DNA of 15,989 nt from CAIUVD01 sp044338255 (GCA_044338255.1 JBIILZ010000092.1:1-15989), one strand, 5' to 3'; counted from the stretch's first letter, positions 7,562 through 14,568 are shown. Program-made: numbers and translations. The notes: generated from the sequence alone by a model not told the origin.

Positions 7562-8827
7562 ATGGCCATTTTCAGTTACAAAGCCTTCGACAAACGCAGC
7601 AACAAGGAGATTTCCGACTCCGTGGAAGCGGCCAGCCAGGTCGAAGCCATCGCCGCGATCAAGAAGCTCGGTCTGTTGCCGATCGAAGTCCGCGAGGCCA
7701 AAAGCAAGACCGCCAAGGCCGCTGCCAATTTCCAGAAGGGCGCCGGCAGCAAGCAGATCAATATTCCCGGCTTCGGCAGCGGCATCAAACCCGCCGCGAT
7801 CACGCTCTTCACGCGGCAGCTGTCGACGCTCCAGGACGCCGGTTTGCCGATCGTGCAGTCCCTGCAGATCCTCACCGACATGCAGCGCCCAGGGCCGTTC
7901 AAGAAGATCCTCATGCAGGTCACCGAGGATGTGCAGTCCGGTACCATGCTCTCCGAGGCCATGGCCCGTCATCCCAAGATCTGGGACAAACTCTACACCA
8001 ACCTGGTCAAGGCCGGCGAGACCGCCGGCGCCCTGGATGCCATCCTCCGTCGTCTTGCCGAGTTCCGTGAAAAATCGGAAAAGCTCAAGAAGAAGGTCAT
8101 CGGCGCGCTGATCTATCCGACGGCGGTGATGACCATCGCCACCGGCATTCTCAGCTTCATCATGATCGCCATCGTGCCGGCCTTCGAGAAGATCTTCCGC
8201 GAACTGGGCATCACTCTGCCCGGCGTGACCGAATTCCTCATCGACATCAGCAACTTCATGGCCAACTGGTGGTGGCTGGCCATCGGCTCCATCGTCGTCA
8301 TCATCGTCGGCTTCAAGGCGGCGCGCAGAACCGTGGCCGGCGGGGCCATCGTCGATCGTCTACAGCTGATGATGCCGGTGCTCGGCAACGTCATCAAGAA
8401 GGGCGCCGTGGCGCGCTTCACCCGCACCCTCGGCACCCTGGTGACCTCCGGTGTCGGCTTCCTCGATGCCCTCGACATCACCCGCACCGCGACCCCCAAC
8501 ATCGTCGTGCAGAACGCCATCGCCGCCGTCCGCGACTCGGTCAAAGAAGGCGAGACCATCAACGAACCGCTGCGCCGCAGCGGCATCTTCGACGACATAG
8601 TAGTCAACATGATCAAGGTCGGCGAAGAGACCGGCGAGCTCGACAAGATGCTGATCAAAATCGCCGACAACTACGATGAAGAGGTCGACTCCGCGGTAGC
8701 GGCGATGATGTCGCTGATGGAACCGGCCCTGATCGTGTTCATGGGCGGCGCGGTGGGCTTCATCGTCATCGCCCTGTTCATGCCGCTGATCAAGATCATC
8801 GAGACCTTGGGCCAGCAGCAGAACTGA
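7562..8827 (+). CDS. pilC: Type IV pilus inner-membrane platform protein PilC (GspF family)
   Basis: PilC is the polytopic inner-membrane platform that PilB and PilT act on. The 421-residue product opens with MAIFSYKAFDKRSNKEI, the family's usual start, followed by two T2SSF repeats: the first begins near residue 80 (ITLFTRQLSTLQDAGLPI), the second after about residue 280 (ARFTRTLGTLVTSGVGFLDAL). Three hydrophobic spans are visible at about 183-205, 236-254 and 388-412. The motif KVGEETGELDKML in repeat two mirrors KAGETAGALDAIL in repeat one. ATG has an AGGAT-type site upstream and follows pilB by 18 bp. A strong terminator 21 bp after the stop closes the cluster, so pilin and minor pilin genes must lie elsewhere. 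Confidence 0.96.
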   Translation: MAIFSYKAFDKRSNKEISDSVEAASQVEAIAAIKKLGLLPIEVREAKSKTAKAAANFQKGAGSKQINIPGFGSGIKPAAITLFTRQLSTLQDAGLPIVQSLQILTDMQRPGPFKKILMQVTEDVQSGTMLSEAMARHPKIWDKLYTNLVKAGETAGALDAILRRLAEFREKSEKLKKKVIGALIYPTAVMTIATGILSFIMIAIVPAFEKIFRELGITLPGVTEFLIDISNFMANWWWLAIGSIVVIIVGFKAARRTVAGGAIVDRLQLMMPVLGNVIKKGAVARFTRTLGTLVTSGVGFLDALDITRTATPNIVVQNAIAAVRDSVKEGETINEPLRRSGIFDDIVVNMIKVGEETGELDKMLIKIADNYDEEVDSAVAAMMSLMEPALIVFMGGAVGFIVIALFMPLIKIIETLGQQQN

Positions 8828-8847
8828 CCGCCAGCAGCAACGATTCC

Positions 8848-8886
8848 GATCCCCGCCGTGCGACCACGGCGGGGATCTTTTTTTTT
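8848..8886 (+). terminator. Strong intrinsic terminator of the pil cluster
   Basis: GATCCCCGCCGTG (8848-8860) and CACGGCGGGGATC (8865-8877) form a perfect 13-bp stem with a CGAC loop, followed directly by nine T (8878-8886). It lies 21 bp after the pilC stop. Confidence 0.97.
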
Positions 8887-8890
8887 GCAG

Positions 8891-9059
8891 CTAGGAGTCT
8901 GTCGGAGATAGGCCGACGAGGATGGCGAAGTGTATCGCTGGGCAGATCCAAGGCGGAGGAGTGCGCCAAATAGCGGCGCTATTTGGACACTCCGACAACG
9001 CAGGAGATGCCCAGCGAGACCGAGTCAGCCTTGCTGGCCTATCTCCGACAAACTCCTAG
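8891..9059. mobile_element. 169-bp fold-back (MITE-like) element with 24-bp terminal inverted repeats
   Basis: The ends 8891-8914 and 9036-9059 are inverted repeats matching at 23 of 24 positions. The element folds back almost along its full length: CGCTGGGCA (8936-8944) pairs with TGCCCAGCG (9008-9016), GGAGTG (8958-8963) with CACTCC (8988-8993), and CCAAATAGC (8966-8974) with GCTATTTGG (8978-8986), all centred near 8975. Both ends carry CTAG, which could be a 4-bp target duplication matching the YTAR preference reported for IS5-type elements; because CTAG is palindromic it could equally be part of the repeats. It encodes no protein and sits between the pil terminator and the stop of the lipoate-ligase-like gene. 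I judge it a non-autonomous element or structured intergenic repeat; the parent family is unknown. Confidence 0.75.
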
Positions 9060-9075
9060 GCCGCCGCTACGCTTT

Positions 9076-9777
9076 TCAGTGCAGAGCTTGTTCGGCAAGG
9101 TGTTGATGGCAGCTGGCTGAGAGCGCTGCCATCAGCGCCGCGACACTGACCCCATGCTGATCGAGGCTGGTGCAGAAATCGCGATGTCCTCGGCCCCCGC
9201 GGTAATCGGGCTCGCGGCTGGGGAAGGCGAGGTAGCGCTCCATCATGGGGACGGCGTCGGCGACCAGCATGACGCCCATGTACACCACCATGCGCGAGGT
9301 CTGGCGTAGACTGGCGCCAAGGATCTTGCGCCGCAGTTCCTGGCCAGCCACGCCGCTGGCCATCGTCAGATCGCCATATCCCCGGCATTGCGGGGCCTGA
9401 TCGGCCACCGCCGCCACGCCCGGGATGAGGGCCTCGTTCATCATCGCGAAATAGCAGCTGGTGCCGACCTGGGTGTGGCGCAGCCGGGCGCAGACCACCA
9501 CCATGCCCGGTGCCAGCACCACCGTGCCCCCGCCGGCGACGCGCCGATGCACGGGAATGCGATCCGCCTGACAGGCGGCGATCTGGCATTCACGGGCGGC
9601 ATCCTGATGCCGGCCGATGACCACGCGCACGTCACGGGGCTCGAAGATCCGCAACCACGGCTGACGCGGATCGAGCACCGATTCACCCAAGGGATCGTCG
9701 GCACCGCCCTCATTGAGGGTGATGAGATCCGGCTGCGGTTCGATGAAACCGTTGCTGTTGACGATCGCCTCAAGCAT
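9076..9777 (-). CDS. Lipoate-protein ligase A family protein, expected catalytic Lys missing
   Basis: The 233-residue protein has the BPL/LplA/LipB fold signature: a GRHQDAARECQ stretch, RRVAGGGTV (78-86, the RRxSGGGxV lipoyl-AMP loop) and EPDYRGGRGHRDF, found in distant lipoate ligases. Lipoate ligases attach lipoate to 2-oxoacid dehydrogenase and glycine-cleavage proteins. In family members DLxxxxRKxSG carries the catalytic lysine; here the segment reads DLTMASGVAG with Gly142 at that position, and the usual HHG downstream is VYMG. It may be a pseudoenzyme or bind a different acyl group, so I give no gene symbol. ATG at 9777 overlaps the stop of the upstream dinB-like gene by 8 bp (9770-9777) and has no good Shine-Dalgarno site, which suggests translational coupling. 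The minus-strand frame extends further upstream, but into dinB. Confidence 0.72.
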   Translation of the reverse strand: MLEAIVNSNGFIEPQPDLITLNEGGADDPLGESVLDPRQPWLRIFEPRDVRVVIGRHQDAARECQIAACQADRIPVHRRVAGGGTVVLAPGMVVVCARLRHTQVGTSCYFAMMNEALIPGVAAVADQAPQCRGYGDLTMASGVAGQELRRKILGASLRQTSRMVVYMGVMLVADAVPMMERYLAFPSREPDYRGGRGHRDFCTSLDQHGVSVAALMAALSASCHQHLAEQALH

Positions 9778-10240
9778 AGGGCATCGCCGGTACCCGACCG
9801 CATAAACGCGCATACACCGACAAGGCTCCCCGGTGGTGCGCGGTGTGGTCGGCCAAGGCTCCGACCAGCGCCAGACGAGGCGCACCGCCCATGATCGGAC
9901 CGGCGGCGATGGGCTGTTGAAGCTCGGCCCAGGTCTGCCCGTCGAGCCGGGCGATGGCCTGCGCATAGGCTTCGGCGACCTGCGTCCGCGCCACGTTCAG
10001 GCTGCTAACGCTCCGACTGTGGGCTTCGTGTGCGGCGAAATCGAGGTCGAAGCCGGTCGCCGAAAAAGCCCCGGTGATAAACCAGGTGACGGTATGGGCC
10101 ACGTGCGCGACCTGGGCCGCAACCGTGAACATCCCCGGCTGGGGAGCGAATCCGGAATCGACCTCGGTCAACGTGGCGGTGGCGCGATTGAAGAATTCCA
10201 GCTGCGAACGCAGATGATCGGCGAACGGATGATCAGCCAT
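9770..10240 (-). CDS. DinB-family (DinB/YfiT-like) putative metal-dependent protein
   Basis: The 156-residue protein fits the DinB/YfiT four-helix fold, whose members bind a metal through three histidines and often act as thiol-dependent transferases or are of unknown role. The residues are visible: QVAHVAHTVTWF (His46/His49) and ADHTAHHRGALSVYARL (His132, His136), followed by the characteristic GRVPAMPY end. ATG 10240 is chosen because GAGGTG lies seven bases upstream; ATG 10273 is possible but has no such site. The stop overlaps the start of the lipoate-ligase-like gene, so they form a two-gene unit. Substrate and partner cannot be read from the sequence. No signal peptide, so cytoplasmic. 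Confidence 0.85.
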   Translation of the reverse strand: MADHPFADHLRSQLEFFNRATATLTEVDSGFAPQPGMFTVAAQVAHVAHTVTWFITGAFSATGFDLDFAAHEAHSRSVSSLNVARTQVAEAYAQAIARLDGQTWAELQQPIAAGPIMGGAPRLALVGALADHTAHHRGALSVYARLCGRVPAMPYA

Positions 10241-10277
10241 GAGCGGACACCTCAAGAGGTACAACGAGGGCACTGAT

Positions 10278-10322
10278 AAAAAAAACGCACCTTCACTCGC
10301 TGAGCGAAGGTGCGTTTTTTTT
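10278..10322 (-). terminator. Bidirectional intrinsic terminator between csp and dinB-like gene
   Basis: CGCACCTTC (10286-10294) pairs with GAAGGTGCG (10306-10314), with an inner CTC/GAG pairing around a 3-base loop. Eight A precede the stem and eight T follow it, so it can work in both directions. On the minus strand it ends the csp transcript before the dinB-like gene. Confidence 0.92.
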
Positions 10323-10342
10323 CAACTACGGACTTTTAAAAG

Positions 10343-10398
10343 GTGCACGGGTTCAACCGTGCACTTATTTCATTGGTACACGGGTTAAGCCGTGCACC
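10343..10398 (-). repeat. Two similar hairpins in the csp 3' region
   Basis: Hairpin one: GTGCACGG (10343-10350), loop GTTCAA, CCGTGCAC (10357-10364), a perfect stem. Hairpin two: GGTACACGG (10375-10383), loop GTTAAG, CCGTGCACC (10390-10398), with one mismatch. They share the CACGG-GTT..-CCGTG core and lie between the csp stop and its terminator, so both would be in the csp mRNA 3' end. Confidence 0.8.
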
Positions 10399-10416
10399 AG
10401 GTCGGCGAGCCGAGGT

Positions 10417-10968
10417 TCAGGCATTGGTGGTGACGGCTTCGACCGCGGCATCCAAGCCATCGATCTCGCCGGGGGCGAGGATGCCCTTTTCAACCAGCAG
10501 ACTGAGCAGGCGCTCGTGCTTGCGACGGAGCTTGTCGAGCTGGCCATTATCGTCAGTCACCGGTGCATGGGCCGTGGAGAAACTGCGTGGCGCGCGTGGG
10601 GCGCGCTCAGGACGGTCCGCACGGTTATCGCGGTCGCCGCGATCGGAATGCTCGAACGACGCACGGGGAGCCCGTTCGCCAAAACGCGGACGTGGATTGT
10701 CGCGTTCATCGGGATCTTCGTGATCGCCGAACTCGCCTTCGCCCTGGGGGCGTTCGACGCGTGGCTCGACCAAGGCGACCGAGACGGCCTTCATGCCCTT
10801 CTCGCCAACTTCGAGCTCATAGTTGACCTTCTCGCCTACCTGTAGGTAGCGGAAGCCTTCCATGCTGATGTTGTTTTGGTGGACGAAAACATCTTCGCCG
10901 CCATCTTCTGGGGCGACAAAGCCATACCCACGACGACGATCGAAACGGACTACGGTACCGACTGCCAC
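10417..10968 (-). CDS. Cold-shock-domain protein with long charged C-terminal extension
   Basis: The 183-residue protein begins with a cold-shock domain (about 1-66), a single-stranded nucleic acid binding OB fold. RNP1 is RGYGFV (Gly14-Val18) and RNP2 is DVFVHQ (Val27-His30). The tryptophan of the CspA KWFN motif is replaced (VRFD). Typical Csp proteins are about 70 residues; here residues 70-135 form a low-complexity tail rich in Arg, Asp, Glu and Pro (GDHEDPDERDNPRPRFGERA, SDRGDRDNRADRPERAPRAP), followed by a likely helix (LDKLRRKHERLLSLLVEKG, then ILAPGEIDGL). The tail may be an RNA chaperone or condensate-forming region and the helix an oligomerisation segment; both are inference. ATG has GAGGTG five bases upstream. 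The gene is divergent from recJ and monocistronic, with hairpins and a terminator behind it. Confidence 0.9.
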   Translation of the reverse strand: MAVGTVVRFDRRRGYGFVAPEDGGEDVFVHQNNISMEGFRYLQVGEKVNYELEVGEKGMKAVSVALVEPRVERPQGEGEFGDHEDPDERDNPRPRFGERAPRASFEHSDRGDRDNRADRPERAPRAPRSFSTAHAPVTDDNGQLDKLRRKHERLLSLLVEKGILAPGEIDGLDAAVEAVTTNA

Positions 10969-11296
10969 GGAGACACCTCACGGCTGCTGGTTAAGATGAC
11001 AGAGCTACGAATGGAGGGTTGGCCAGACGTCGGAACGGACTCGGCAATTTGCGTGGGCTTTTTGCGTTTGAGAGAGTTGCGCGACATGCGACCAATCAGA
11101 ATTCGGAACTAGTTCACCGGTGGAATGCGAAGCGAAACCGTCGCCCCGCTGATGGCTGAGAGTATGGTGGAGACCAATCGAGCGCAAGTAGTTGACCAAG
11201 ACCCTCTCGGCCACCGGCGTCAGCGACCTCCCGCGGGCTGAAGAATTGCCGTAGCCTGCGCGGTGGACAAGTTCCCCCTAAGCCGAGAATGCCCCG
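10969..11296. promoter_or_regulatory. csp-recJ divergent intergenic region, 328 bp
   Basis: No convincing protein is seen; the short frames here lack family features. The region should hold promoters for csp (minus) and recJ (plus), but I find no clear -35/-10 pair. A 10-bp perfect palindrome GAACTAGTTC (11106-11115) is the only dyad that stands out, and TTTGCGT occurs twice (11048-11054, 11061-11067). A long csp 5' leader, as in other cold-shock genes, is possible but not shown. Confidence 0.45.
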
Positions 11297-13072
11297 ATGC
11301 TCATCGCTAGCCGCCCATGGACAGCCCGCCGGGCACCTGACGACATCATTGCCGAGCTTGAAAATGATCTGCGTATTTCCCGCTTAACCGCGACATTATT
11401 GGCTTTGCGCGGGGTCCAGAACGCCACCCAGGCCGAATCGTTTTCTGCTAAGAGGTTAGCGGATTTACATAAACCGGAATTGATGGCGGGCATGGCGGTG
11501 GCTGCGCAGCGTCTCGCCGACGCCATCAACCGCCGCGAGCGGATCCTGATCCATGGCGATTACGACGTCGATGGCTCGACCTCGGCTTCATTGCTGGCGC
11601 TCTTCGTCAATGCCTGCTCGCACCACGCGACGGCGTGGATTCCGCATCGCCGCATCGACGGCTACGGTCTCTCCGAAGCCAGTCTGCACGCGGTCCAAGA
11701 GCACGACGCGCAGCTCATGATCACCGTCGACTGCGGCATCGCCGATGGTGGTTGGGCCAAGCGCATCGAGAGCGAGACCGGCTGCCATGTGATCATCACC
11801 GACCACCACCTGGCACAGCCGCAATTGCCGCAATGCACGGCGGTGTGCAATCCCAACCAGCCCGGCTGCCCCTATCCCGACAAGGGGCTCGCGGGCGTCG
11901 GCGTGGCCTGGAAACTGGCCTGGGCCACGGCCAAGGTCCTCTGCCAATCCGACAAGCTCACACCCCGGCTGCGCGACTACCTGCTCGATGCCCTGGCCCT
12001 GGTGGCGGTCGGTACGGTCGCCGATTGCGCGGCCCTGATCGGCGAAAACCGCATCCTCGTGCATCACGGCCTGAATGCTCTCAAGCGCACCGCCAATCCC
12101 GGGCTGCGCGCTCTGCTCGACCATACGCGTCTCGGCGATGACATGACCGCCGGCGACATCGGCTGGAAGATCGGCCCGCTACTCAACGCCGCCGGCCGCG
12201 TCGGCACGGCCATGGCCAACATCCGCCTGCTCACCGCCGCCTCGGCCCCCGAGGCCCACGAGGCGCTCAAAGGCATCATCACCGAAAACGACGAACGCCG
12301 GCGCCTGACGCAGATCCTGACTACCGATCTGATCGCCGAGGCCGAGGCCAATCCGCTCTATAAGACCCGGGCTTCGCTGGTCTTCGCCGGCGAAGGCTGG
12401 CATCAGGGCGTGGTCGGAATCGTCGCCAGCCGCCTGGTCGAGACCTTCGGCAAGCCGGCCTGCGTGATCGCCCTCGATCCCGCCCTGCCCGCCACCGCCG
12501 ACTGCCCGGGGCGCCCGTCGCTGGGCAAAGGCAGCCTGCGCTCGATCCCGCAGATCCATCTCGGCGAGGCCATTGATGCCTGTCGGCCATTCATCATCAA
12601 GGGCGGTGGCCATGCCATGGCCGCCGGCCTGTCGATTCGCGGGGATCAGGTCGCGGCCTTCATCGAGGCCTTCGAGCGCCACGTCGCCCAGCGCGTGCCG
12701 GTGGGCAGCATGACTCAGCAGACCGAGTTCGATGGCGAAGCCGCGATCGCCGAGCTCGATGGTGAATTCTTCACCTACCTCGACCAGCTCGGGCCGTTCG
12801 GCATCGCCAATCCCGAGCCGATCATCCGCCTGCAGCACGCCTCGTTCATCAGCAAGCCCCGGCTGTTTGGCAAGGAGGGCGAGCACCTCAAGGGCGCGCT
12901 CACCGATCCTGGCGGCGGCATGCGCGAACTGCTCGCATGGCGCGCCGCCAAGCACGCCACGACCTTCACCTCGGCAGGCAGCACCTTCGATCTCTTGGTG
13001 CGTCCGCAGGCGGCGCGCTGGCGCGGCGAATTGCAGCCGCGCCTGGTCTTCGTCGACGGCAAGAGCCACTAG
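11297..13072 (+). CDS. recJ: Single-stranded-DNA-specific exonuclease RecJ
   Basis: RecJ is a cytoplasmic 5'-3' single-strand DNA exonuclease of the DHH superfamily, used in recombination (RecF pathway), mismatch repair and base-excision repair. The 591-residue product is close to the usual 570-580. The motifs are complete: GDYDVDG (87-93), TVDCGIAD, TDHH (DHH at 169-171), VGTVADCAAL, GPLLNAAGR, and the DHHA1 motif GGGH (436-439). The C-terminal OB-like domain has the expected PFGIANPEP. The ATG is preceded only by a weak GAGA; no better in-frame start is nearby. It is divergent from csp and is followed after 14 bp by an acyltransferase gene on the same strand. The insert around TADCPGRPSLGKGSLRSIP, just before GGGH, is where RecJ commonly has G(K/R)xSxRS. 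Confidence 0.96.
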   Translation: MLIASRPWTARRAPDDIIAELENDLRISRLTATLLALRGVQNATQAESFSAKRLADLHKPELMAGMAVAAQRLADAINRRERILIHGDYDVDGSTSASLLALFVNACSHHATAWIPHRRIDGYGLSEASLHAVQEHDAQLMITVDCGIADGGWAKRIESETGCHVIITDHHLAQPQLPQCTAVCNPNQPGCPYPDKGLAGVGVAWKLAWATAKVLCQSDKLTPRLRDYLLDALALVAVGTVADCAALIGENRILVHHGLNALKRTANPGLRALLDHTRLGDDMTAGDIGWKIGPLLNAAGRVGTAMANIRLLTAASAPEAHEALKGIITENDERRRLTQILTTDLIAEAEANPLYKTRASLVFAGEGWHQGVVGIVASRLVETFGKPACVIALDPALPATADCPGRPSLGKGSLRSIPQIHLGEAIDACRPFIIKGGGHAMAAGLSIRGDQVAAFIEAFERHVAQRVPVGSMTQQTEFDGEAAIAELDGEFFTYLDQLGPFGIANPEPIIRLQHASFISKPRLFGKEGEHLKGALTDPGGGMRELLAWRAAKHATTFTSAGSTFDLLVRPQAARWRGELQPRLVFVDGKSH

Positions 13073-13086
13073 CCCGCACCCCCGCC

Positions 13087-13956
13087 ATGGCACGCGATCT
13101 GCTGGCCCCGGCCCCCTTCGTGAAGTACGCCGCCTGGCGTCTGGCGCGGGTCCTGGCGCGGGATCTCACTGCCGCCGGTGCGGGCCTGCTGGCGCGCGCC
13201 TGCGGCGAGCTGATGTGGTGGTGCGATGCCCGGGGTCGTCGCACGCTCAATGCCAACCTCACACCGTTGATTCCCGATGCCCCGGCCCGCGCCCGGGCAG
13301 TGCGTCGCGGCTACATCGCCTGCGCCGAACACCTCGCGCACATGCTGCGCTTGGATCGCGTCGCGCGCAATCCGCGGGCGGTGCAGCTCTGCGATCCGTG
13401 GGGCGTCTTCGACAGCGCAACCGCCACCCAAGGACTACGTGGGCCGCTGATCCTCGCCACCCTGCACCAGGATTGGACCCGGATCCTCGCCGCCCTCCAT
13501 GCCCACGGCCTAGTCGACGACCTGGCGGTGGTGGCGTTGCCGGCCGGCGACGCTTGGGCCGATGGCGAACTCACCTATCTGCACCAATGCCTCGACGCCA
13601 AGGTGCTGCCGTGGGCCGGCGCCGCCCGCGGGGCCCTCCAGCACCTACGTCGCGGTGGCGTGCTTGGCCTGCTGGCCGATCGCGATTATGCCGGCAATGG
13701 AATCACCATGCACTGCCACGGGCACACCTGGCGGGTACCCAGCGGACCGGCAAAGCTGGCGTTGCACAGCGGAGCTCCGCTGGTGCCGTTCGTATGGATC
13801 CGTGAGACCCTGGTCGTCGGGCAACCGCTGGTGGTGCGTAATGCCGCCGAGGTCGTCACCGCCACGCGGGCCCTGGCGCGGTTCCAGCTGCGCGTGCTCG
13901 CCGCCAATCCCGCGCGGTGGGTGGCTTTCCATCGGCTCATGACCCGCGTCCAGTAG
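13087..13956 (+). CDS. LpxL/HtrB-like lysophospholipid acyltransferase family protein
   Basis: The 289-residue protein matches the lipid A (LpxL/HtrB/MsbB) acyltransferase family, inner-membrane enzymes that add acyl chains to lipid A precursors. Visible features are an early NANLTPLIPD segment, ILATLHQDW (His127), LRRGGVLGLLADRDYAGNGI (DRD 198-200) and RVPSGPAKLALHSGAPLVPF, the usual C-terminal core. Family members use an HX4(D/E) dyad; here the residues after His127 are QDWTR, so the acid is not at the expected spacing (Asp129 is two away). Activity is therefore uncertain. The start ATG lies 14 bp after recJ with no clear ribosome-binding site, so coupling to recJ translation is likely. An upstream open frame overlaps recJ and is not family-like. 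Confidence 0.8.
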   Translation: MARDLLAPAPFVKYAAWRLARVLARDLTAAGAGLLARACGELMWWCDARGRRTLNANLTPLIPDAPARARAVRRGYIACAEHLAHMLRLDRVARNPRAVQLCDPWGVFDSATATQGLRGPLILATLHQDWTRILAALHAHGLVDDLAVVALPAGDAWADGELTYLHQCLDAKVLPWAGAARGALQHLRRGGVLGLLADRDYAGNGITMHCHGHTWRVPSGPAKLALHSGAPLVPFVWIRETLVVGQPLVVRNAAEVVTATRALARFQLRVLAANPARWVAFHRLMTRVQ

Positions 13957-14001
13957 ATGTTTAGGTGCCCCTGATCGCGGAGCATCGTGGTGCAGCGAGA
14001 G

Positions 14002-14037
14002 CCACGCGCATGCTGATCTCCTCAGCATACTACGTGG
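14002..14037 (+). terminator. Stem-loop after the acyltransferase gene
   Basis: ATGCTGA (14010-14016) pairs with TCAGCAT (14022-14028) around TCTCC, and CCACG (14002-14006) pairs with CGTGG (14033-14037) outside it. There is no T run directly after it, so termination is only possible. Confidence 0.4.
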
Positions 14038-14079
14038 AACTTGATATGATTTTTGATCACTTATGGCGGATACCACCAG

Positions 14080-14095
14080 TAGTGGACTCGGACCA
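14080..14095. repeat. Partial duplicate of the tRNA-Val 3' region
   Basis: TAGTGGACTCGGACCA matches the T-arm/acceptor part of the tRNA-Val gene (14180-14195) at 15 of 16 positions, exactly 100 bp away in the same orientation, with weaker similarity on both sides. It may be a decayed tRNA copy or an old integration-site duplication. Confidence 0.65.
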
Positions 14096-14122
14096 GTCAA
14101 CGGGGCACAGGGGCAATAACAC

Positions 14123-14158
14123 AAAAAAAACATCGCTGCAATTGCTTGCAGCGATGTT
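14123..14158 (-). terminator. Intrinsic terminator of tRNA-Val
   Basis: On the minus strand a 13-bp stem (14146-14158 with 14129-14141) around a 4-base loop is followed by a T run (A tract 14123-14130 on the plus strand). It lies 12-14 bases past the tRNA CCA end. Confidence 0.92.
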
Positions 14159-14169
14159 CGTTAAAACCT

Positions 14170-14246
14170 TGGTACCCACTAGTGGACTCGAACCACTGAC
14201 CCCTACCATGTCAAGGTAATGCTCTAACCAACTGAGCTAAGCGGGC
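14170..14246 (-). tRNA. tRNA-Val (anticodon GAC), CCA encoded
   Basis: On the minus strand the gene begins GCCCGCT and all four arms fold: acceptor GCCCGCT with AGTGGGT (two G-U pairs), D arm GCTCAGTTGGTTAGAGC, anticodon stem TTACC/GGTAG with loop TTGACAT, variable loop GGGTC, and T arm AGTGG-TTCGAGT-CCACT. The anticodon GAC at 34-36 reads the valine codons GUC and GUU. Discriminator A73 is followed by an encoded CCA (14172-14170). It is a single tRNA gene with its own terminator. Confidence 0.97.
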
Positions 14247-14273
14247 GTACCCTCTGACTTGCAGAGGGGAGGG

Positions 14274-14300
14274 ATCATTGAGCGAAATCGGAATCGTCAA
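14274..14300 (-). promoter_or_regulatory. Possible promoter of tRNA-Val
   Basis: On the minus strand TTGACG (14300-14295) and AATGAT (14279-14274) resemble -35 and -10 boxes, 15 bp apart (shorter than ideal), about 27 bp before the tRNA. A CCTCTG/CAGAGG hairpin (14251-14267) lies in the predicted leader. Confidence 0.35.
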
Positions 14301-14568
14301 GCCCCCTACCAAAGCCCGAGCCGGGCTCGACTGCTGACCACGGTTCTCGTCAAAAATCCCCGTGTACCAGGAGCGGCGAGGGATGATGCCCTTGGTTTCG
14401 CAAATCAAGAATCAGCTGAGGGCGAGCCAGGGAGAAACGCAATTGGACGAGCAGGTGACTCCCCTGCGTTGCCCTGGAATCGACTGTTCGGACCAGGCCG
14501 ACCACCCCCTTGGTCATGGATCCGTCACCGCGACTACCTCCTGGTAACGGATCCTAACCCAAGCGTAT
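14301..14568. other. Intergenic stretch without a convincing gene
   Basis: Between the tRNA-Val promoter region and the end of the AraC gene I see no protein with recognisable features. Two inverted repeats stand out: CCAGGG..AACGCA (14427-14441) with TGCGTT..CCCTGG (14465-14477), and GGATCCGT (14518-14525) with ACGGATCC (14547-14554). The second lies 15 bp after the AraC stop and might help end that transcript, though it has a 21-base loop and no T run. Confidence 0.4.

Noticed and set aside
9388..9894. Plus-strand frame of 168 codons opposite the lipoate-ligase-like gene.
   Set aside because: His/Arg-rich with no motifs; the minus-strand genes explain the region with clear family residues.
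10343..10364. GGTTCAA in a hairpin resembling a tRNA T-arm.
   Set aside because: The loop is 6 bases, no other tRNA arm is nearby, and the neighbouring hairpin lacks the motif.
14211..14408. Minus-strand frame of 65 codons ending in ARLAQLVRALP.
   Set aside because: It overlaps the tRNA-Val gene; such endings are commonly produced by spurious translation of tRNA sequence.
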